Positions 57,425 to 64,000 of a stretch of 64,000 nt of DNA are shown piece by piece. The position numbers were made by a program, and so were the translations under genes. The notes below the pieces were generated by a model. It did not search any database and had not been told where the DNA came from. It saw only the letters and a list, made by a program, of their open reading frames with translations. How positions within the stretch are numbered: the stretch's first letter is position 1; the number at the start of each line of letters is the position of its first letter. This stretch comes from Stramonita haemastoma (taxonomy: Eukaryota; Mollusca; Gastropoda; Neogastropoda; Muricidae). The stretch lies in NCBI GenBank assembly GCA_030674155.1, contig CM060342.1:28819084-28883083 (forward strand). Direction: 5' to 3'.

Positions 57425-57830
57425 AATGGATTTGACGGATTGGTGGTCTAGCAGAAAAGCATCTGCCTAAAAAGCGAGAAGTGATAGTTTGTTGCATGTT
57501 TGAGTCAAGACTTTTCCCCCAATCTACTAAGTCTTGAGTGGTGGTCTGTGTGCTAATAAACAAATGAGCAATAAATCGAGGTCCCATGTGTAGCAATAAA
57601 CCGAGGTCCCATGTGCAACATGCATTCAGTGTCTGTAAAGAACCCATGGCAACAAGAGAGCTATCCCTGGAAAATTTCTGATGAAACAAACACTCATATG
57701 GGCCGTGCTGCTCTTGTGGCCATACACACTCCCTGGGGAGAGCAGCCCAAACTTCACACAGAGAAATCTACCATGACTGAAAGCAACATTCAATACCATT
57801 CAATACAGTTATTAACTGTTAATAGGCTTG
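57425..57830 (+). mobile_element. SINE family B
   Basis: 'attggtggtctagcagaaaa' head, 'gtggtggtctgtgtgctaat', a short internal duplication of 'caataaaccgaggtcccatg', 'ctccctggggagagcagccc' and a (cattcaata)n tail. Confidence 0.78.
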
Positions 57831-58479
57831 CCCTAGGACTTTATTGGATTTGTTCTAAAAAAATTTTTTTTTTTTTTTTTAAACAAACAGAACAAAATTT
57901 AATATAGCTGTTGGGAAGCAGTCCCCATAGTTAGTGCATTAGATTCCAGGCTGGAAAGTGATGGATGTGAATTCCATCTCTCCCAGGCCAAAGGTTTTTG
58001 GGGGACTGAATGGCTCCTACCTACCTACAACCAGTTTGCCAAGGACTCAATGAAAAGAAGATTGCGACCACACAACTTTGCATCATCAATAAAACAGATA
58101 AAAAATATTGACACAGTCACTGAAATGACGTATGGCGAGGTACTTGAAAACAGTCATGCACGCAAACTTCTCCTTCAGTGTGCAATTTCGATCTCACAGT
58201 GGATGTCAGAGTGCATATTCTGGGTGACCCCCCAGAGTGTTAAGCTGGGGAACGCACAACAACTGAAATGACTTCAGCACCACCACAGAAATGTCTGGTC
58301 TGTGTATTAGTTAGGCTTAGCTGAGGCTGGGGTGCATTACGACAGGTCTGAAGAGTTACAAGTTCAGCCCTGTCCAGCAGACTGACTCCTACCTTAGACT
58401 AGTGCATTTTCATAGCATCATAAGAATCATCTTCATCACCTTTCATAAGCATGAAGGGAAAGAAGTTGGTGGTGTTTTT

Positions 58480-58727
58480 TTTTTTCCTGAGTCAGTGGCT
58501 CCTGCTGCTTTGGACTACTCACTAGTGATCTCAGTTTTGGTTTATCCACTTCAGCCCCTGCAGTGAGCTTGTGTCAATACCTTAGGGATCAGGGCCTCTA
58601 TAAAGGACTGTAAAAGTAAGTAGGTAAATAACTCCAGAGATGTGATCACCACCACCAAAGTGTGCGGTTCACTCAGCCTGGTTCTGTGATTTTAGGCTTC
58701 ATCAAGTAGGGGGCTTAACAGTGTGTA

Positions 58728-58769
<42 letters not shown>

Positions 58770-58774
58770 ATATA

Positions 58775-58827
<53 letters not shown>

Positions 58828-58839
58828 TACATATATGCA

Positions 58840-58901
<62 letters not shown>

Positions 58902-59095
58902 ACATACATATATGCATACATATATATATGCATATATATGCATGCAGCATCACAACAATGTGCGCTGAACACCACAGTAAAGGCTTAGCAGCAGTGCTGC
59001 GTCTCCTCTGGCTGGTGGCCAGAGGGCAGCACAACACTGATCTGATCACATCCTGTGAATGTTGGGAACCTTGAGGGCACTTAGAGAACAAAAAC
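58480..59095 (+). mobile_element. Partial element E interrupted by a TA array
   Basis: Blocks similar to the 3' half of element E ('tgatctcagttttggttta', 'gtgagcttgtgtcaa', 'tctggctggtggcc'). It is split by the TG/TA repeat at 58720-58935. Confidence 0.6.
58741..58935. repeat. Long (TA)n microsatellite
   Basis: Nearly 200 bp of TA with ATACAC and ATGCAT interruptions. The Tyr/Ile-rich frames are artefacts. Confidence 0.97.
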
Positions 59096-59539
59096 TGGAT
59101 GTGAAGATCACTGTTGAGCTGAGATCAGACAAGAGAGGTATGGGAAGGAAGGGAAGGAACAGCAGCACAGGACAACAGTGGAGCTCACAACTACAAGAGC
59201 AGTACAATTTTCTGACCAGTACTACTACTACTACTTCTAGTGTGAAGTTTAGATCACACTGCTAAAGTAGTCTTTAACATAACAGAGTTTGAAAACAAGA
59301 GTTTACACACAACAAACCTTAGTCACTGTATCTTTTCTTCTTCTAAAAAAAAAAACTATTCACTACTGATTCCATGACCAAAAACAAGTTCAGTTTCCAT
59401 GTTCAAGCTGATCTCTGGAAATACAAAGCCTGATTAACAGCATACAGACAGCTTTTCTCTTGGGCTCTGGATATGAAACTTTTTTCTTTTTTTTAAAAGT
59501 GCAATATTTAGAAAACATTATGCATTTCAATGCCTCTTC

Positions 59540-59945
59540 ACAATAACAACGTATAAAAAGCAGCCTCTCCGGCTCCTGATAAGCACTGGTATATTAAATT
59601 AAAGCTACTCATACATACAACAACAACAAACCTGAAGACACTATACTGTCTTTCTTAATACAGGGAAATGGAAAAAATAAGCACTGGATTGTTAAATTAA
59701 ACCAAAGCTACTCATACAACAACAACCACGACAAACCTGAAGAGGCTACACTGTCTTTCTTATGGAAAGGAAATGGGGAAAAATAAGCACTGGTATGTTA
59801 AACTACAATAACAACATATAAAAAGCAGCCTCTCCTGATAAGCACTGGTATTTAAACTGAATTAAAGCTACTCTACTCATACAGCAACAACGACGACAAC
59901 AAACCTGAAGAGGCTATACTGTCTTTCTTTTGACAGGGAAATGGG
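59540..59945. repeat. Diverged tandem repeat, three units of about 115-180 bp
   Basis: Repeated 'ataagcactggtat', 'ttaaagctactcatac', 'aacaaacctgaagaggcta' and 'actgtctttctt'. Confidence 0.8.
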
Positions 59946-61465
59946 AACAGTGGGACACACAAGCCAACAGTCACACCGATGACAAAACTTATCAAGCAGG
60001 ACAAAAGCACCTCGAGGGCATGAAAAAAACCCAAACAAAACCAAACAAAGCAAATCTATGCACCGAGCTGACAAAGCAAACCAGACCAATATACTGTAAG
60101 CTGTTTTCGAGTATAAACATTCATTTCAGAGAGAAAAGTGATATTAAGATTTCAACTTTCAGTGAATGACGATGGCCTTAGTTTCTCCCCGATTCACAGA
60201 TAGAAGCTGGCGGATTACAGAACATATGTACAGCGCTGTCATGCTTGTGATGAAGAATATATGTATAATGGTATTCTTCTATCCATAAAACACAACGTAT
60301 TACTGATAATGATAGATGCACGATTCTGAGCCAACGTGCAGGATATCCCTTCCATACAACATGCAGAAACAATCATCTCAACACATATAAGCATAGATGT
60401 ACATTTCTTTACAAATTAACACTCACACAATGGTGGAGTGTTCATGTTTGTATTTGTAAAAGCATGCACACATCTCCTTTACTGAGTGTGCTGATTTTAG
60501 AGCACCATAGGGCATCATAACTCATTTGTGCATAGGCATGTGTATATGCATGCTGTATGTGTGTATTCTATGCATGTGCTGACAGGTTCTCTGTGCGTGC
60601 GTGCGTGCGCGCCTTGAGTGTGTGTGGGTGGGCGTGTTGCGTGTTTGTAAATGGAATTTTTTAGATTGCTTTTTCATTACTTTCTGTGATAAATGTGGTT
60701 TTTTCTGTTTATTGTTCTTACATATAGCTTGTAACCCACATGAATTTCTCAAGTTTATTTAAGTAACAATGTTTTGGTAATGAAATTCCCATATTATCTG
60801 TTTTGTCACAAGAGGGTTGAGTTAGGAGGGGTGGTTTCTAACTCATCAAATTCTTTATAAGACAAACAAACAAACAAACAGAAACACAAACCAAGCCAAA
60901 ACGCTTTGATACATCATAAAATGAAAACAGACGTACTGAGTAACCCAACAATTTTCATTCTATGTCATGCGGTGACAGAGGCAGATCAGACAGAACAATG
61001 GTATGCCAAATTTCAGCCTGGTTATATGGGCAGGCACCAATAAAAGCAAGTCCTAAACTAATCTGTATGCCATGCTTTGCAAATTATTGACAGATTGAAA
61101 TCATTTCTAACTAATGCAAAATCATGCTATTTTAGAGAGAGACTAGTGAGCACTCTCACTTGCTACAGAAAAATGCTCCAGGATCTTATTGGTAACATTC
61201 ATGAAATAAAAAGGAGAACAAAAAATCAGAAGCTTTGGGGACTTCTAGGGGAAAAGATGATGCCATTAACAACTGTTACTCTAAGGTAGCATGCTGAAAT
61301 GAACAAAATACCCACAAAGAAAAAAAAAAGCTAAACTACGCAACTCCATCCACTTTTTGGTTTTCTCATGGATCAATCTACATTTCTAACATGTATTTGT
61401 TGGCAGCTCTTTCATCTAGTCATCATTTCTATCACAAAATACACTCTGTGGGTGAACATGCTAAC
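59946..61465. other. Unassigned sequence upstream of the visible part of gene 3
   Basis: Mostly unique AT-rich sequence. No exon, RNA gene or element could be supported. Confidence 0.45.
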
Positions 61466-61470
61466 AATAT

Positions 61471-61549
<79 letters not shown>

Positions 61550-61600
61550 CAGACAGACAGACAGACAGAGACAGAGGCAGATAGAGACAGAGACAAGAGG
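61471..61600. repeat. GA/GACA microsatellite
   Basis: (GA)n of about 70 bp followed by (GACA)n and GACAGT-type repeats. Confidence 0.97.
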
Positions 61601-62869
61601 GAGTGACAGTGACGGTGACAGTGCAGAGATGATGACAGCTACTTTAAGACCAGAATGTCATTTGATTATGAGTCCACTTGAAAAGAAAAGAAATCAGATA
61701 AGATCATTTTCATAATTCCCATCACCTCTGGACAGAAGAAAGACAAGAGATAAACACAGAACACTGATAGGATAGACGATGGAATCTATCAAAGTACATC
61801 ACAAACAGTCTGCTCTCGACAGGGGCTTAAACAATTTCTTTTCTTTAGGCTAAATGAATTAAGGCTAGACATAGCAGTTAAAAATGGTGATTTTTTTGTG
61901 ATTTGGAGATATTTACATTTCTGACAGGTCAATGTGTGCTGTATCTAACAATGTCTCCTTTTCACAAAGCAACGTGGGTCTTTTTTTTTCATGTGCAATT
62001 GACAACTAATACTTGTAAACGTACAAAAACTGTTTGTGTTGGTTTTGTTTTTACTTTGTGTCCCATTTTTTATGTAGTAAAGTGGCCTTATTCAAATCAA
62101 TAAGAATTTCGAATGAAGACATATACATACTAGAAACTTTGCAAGCTCGTTTTATACAGACTGAACCTAATTCTTTACGTCAAGACAACTTTGTCAAAGC
62201 AGAAGTTTTTGTGTTATGGCTGTTTATTAGTTACAAACAACAACCCCAAAACTGGGGCATAACTTTTTGAAAATTGTTAAAAACAATGCTCATATATGAA
62301 TAAAATCACATTTCAATATAATTTGGAATCAGAAATCGCTGCCATGTCGGCCTTAAATACATATACCTGCGCAAGCGAAAGTGCACACATGTGCACATAT
62401 ATCCATGCAGAATGCATGTACCCATGCACACACATAGACACACTGAGACAAAGATACGCACATGCGCACACACACACACACACACTTACAGAAGTCCCCT
62501 TCCAAGCAAACAGTGCCCAAAAAACCCCAGCAGACGACAGCGGCAGCATTAAGGGAAGAAAGAAACAAGCAGTGAAGCAATATTGCCTGGTAGTAACAAC
62601 AACAACAAATCCATGTAGGAAACAGTGTTAAGTGTTAACTCTCGCTTCTTTGCTGGTGTGCATATGTATCACACTCAGGTTTTGGGGAAAAGCACCACAA
62701 GTGAAATCAACAGCAAAGTCAGCTACAACATAATCGCTCCACAGTGATGTTGAAACATTCCCTCTGAAAGGAGAAGTGTTCACAATGAAGGATTATCATT
62801 AATCAGAACAATGAGAGATTATCATTAATCAGAGGGCTTTTGTAACATAAGTGAACCAAGCTTTTATAT
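61601..62869. other. Unassigned AT-rich sequence
   Basis: No exon supported. Includes a short CA run at 62466-62485 and a small duplication of 'gattatcattaatcaga' at 62789-62832. Confidence 0.45.
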
Positions 62870-63420
62870 GCAGCATTGCTTCATAAGGCTAAAATACCAC
62901 AACCAGTTTTAGAACTGCTTCATAAGGCTAAATTAAAAATACCACAACCAGTTTTAGCATGGCTTCATTAAGTTAAAACCACCACAACCAGTATTAGCAC
63001 TGCTTCATAAGGCTAAAATACCACAACCAGTTTTAGCCCTGCTTCATAAGGCTAAAATACCACAACCAGTTTTAGCCCTGCTTCATAAGGCTAAAATACC
63101 ACAACCAGTTTTAGCCTGCTTCATAAGGCTAAAATACCACAACCAGTTTTAGCACTGCTTCATAGGGCTAAATTAAAAACACCACAACAAGTTTTAGCAC
63201 CATTTCAGAAGGCTAAAATACCCACAACCAGTTTTAGCACTGTTTCATAAGGCTAAAATACCACAACCAGTATTAGCACTGTTTCATAAGGCTAAAATAC
63301 CACAACCAGTATTAGCATGCTCATAAAGCTAAAACCACCACAACCAGTTTTAGCACTGCTTCACAAGGCTAAAAACACCACAACTACTTTTAAAGCTATT
63401 TCATGAAGAAGGCTAAAATA
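62870..63420. repeat. 39-46 bp minisatellite
   Basis: About 12 units of 'tgcttcataaggctaaaata' plus 'ccacaaccagttttagcac', some with an 'attaaaaac' insertion. Confidence 0.95.
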
Positions 63421-64000
63421 CCCGTGCTAATTTTAACACTACACCTACAGGAAGTCGTTAACCTGTCCTGGAAGAAACATCCACATTTACTACTTACAAG
63501 CTCAGTGAATTGTGATCAACAAGAACAAGCAGGCACATCACAACAAACAACAACAGGGAAACAAACGGCTGGTTATGAAGTAAAGCTGTCACAAGTCAAT
63601 CAAAGCTGTCCAACTACAGCCCACATTCACCAGTGAAGCAATCCAAGTGACAGAAAAGAGACTGTATGTAACAAACCATGGGGAGGAAATGTTAGCTCAG
63701 AGAGAAAGGTAGAAATGTGCAAGTCGTGGGCAAACCTACTGCAGTAGTTACATAACCTTCAGCCTGCCATAGCTGCGGTTCTGGAATGGTAGTCACGGGT
63801 CTGAACCCTGTGGAAATGCTTTTCTTCGTCGGGGTCGTAGAATTTATCTCGTTCGAAATAAAAACATTGTTATATGTATTGTTCAAGTTACTCTCCTTTC
63901 AGAAAAACAAGTATACATTTACCTCAGATTTTTATCCAATTTTTTTTTTTTTTTTAACATCCATCTATATTGGGTCAAAATTACTGGGAAGCTATCTCTA
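63421..64000. other. Unassigned sequence at the window's right edge
   Basis: Unique sequence. A tRNA-like inverted block (gtcacgggtctgaaccc near 63790) hints at a degraded SINE head. No exon supported. Confidence 0.4.

Noticed and set aside
58692..59074. Tyr/Ile-rich frames on both strands
   Set aside because: (TA)n microsatellite translations.

Overview
Eukaryotic nuclear DNA, most likely from an invertebrate animal. A gastropod or other mollusc is my guess (inference, not proven) because split nucleoside-hydrolase genes sit among several tRNA-derived SINE families, non-LTR (LINE) fragments, a TTAA-flanked MITE and very abundant CT, TG, TA and minisatellite arrays. Most long open frames in the window are translations of simple repeats. 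Real genes were recognised from short conserved exons with correct splice sites and compatible phases.

Three genes are supported. (1) Gene 1, plus strand, exons between 3192 and 8388, is the 3' part of a gene encoding an inosine/uridine-preferring nucleoside hydrolase (IUNH)-like domain. No start codon is visible, so one or more 5' exons are missing, probably to the left of the window. (2) Gene 2, plus strand, 14879 to 26759, has eleven exons that join without a frame break into a 653-residue protein. It carries an N-terminal module with an integrase-type H2C2 zinc-binding motif (exons 1-3), an acidic/polar linker (exons 4-5), one classical C2H2 zinc finger (exon 6), a basic NLS-like stretch, and then a complete IUNH-like domain (exons 7-11). 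The last four exons of genes 1 and 2 have identical lengths (160, 117, 134 and 354 nt) and phases, so these are tandem paralogues. Both have lost several residues that the known hydrolases use for calcium and ribose binding, so both look like non-catalytic or altered hydrolase folds. Gene 2 is the most interesting object in the window: a DNA-binding-type protein fused to a nucleoside-hydrolase fold. (3) Gene 3, minus strand, has four 3' exons (56059-56163, 38081-38263, 36516-36713, 35436-35953) encoding the last 333 or so residues of a protein I do not recognise. It has a roughly 4.2 kb 3' UTR ending near 31190, one GC-AG intron and a 17.8 kb intron.

Layout: 1-3191 repeats and no clear exon; 3192-8388 gene 1; 8366-10600 its 3' UTR, including a 32-36 bp minisatellite; 10600-14878 intergenic with a LINE fragment and SINEs; 14879-26759 gene 2; 26760-28830 its likely 3' UTR; 28980-31180 repeats between the convergent genes 2 and 3; 31185-56163 gene 3; 56164-64000 more of gene 3's intron or upstream region, with no exon seen.

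A recurring theme is tandem repeats that contain copies of the adjoining splice site or stop codon: 6.1-6.9 kb (acceptor), 8.4-9.3 kb (stop codon), 22.98 kb (acceptor, in frame), 26.23 kb (acceptor plus partial exon) and 55.1-56.06 kb (donor).
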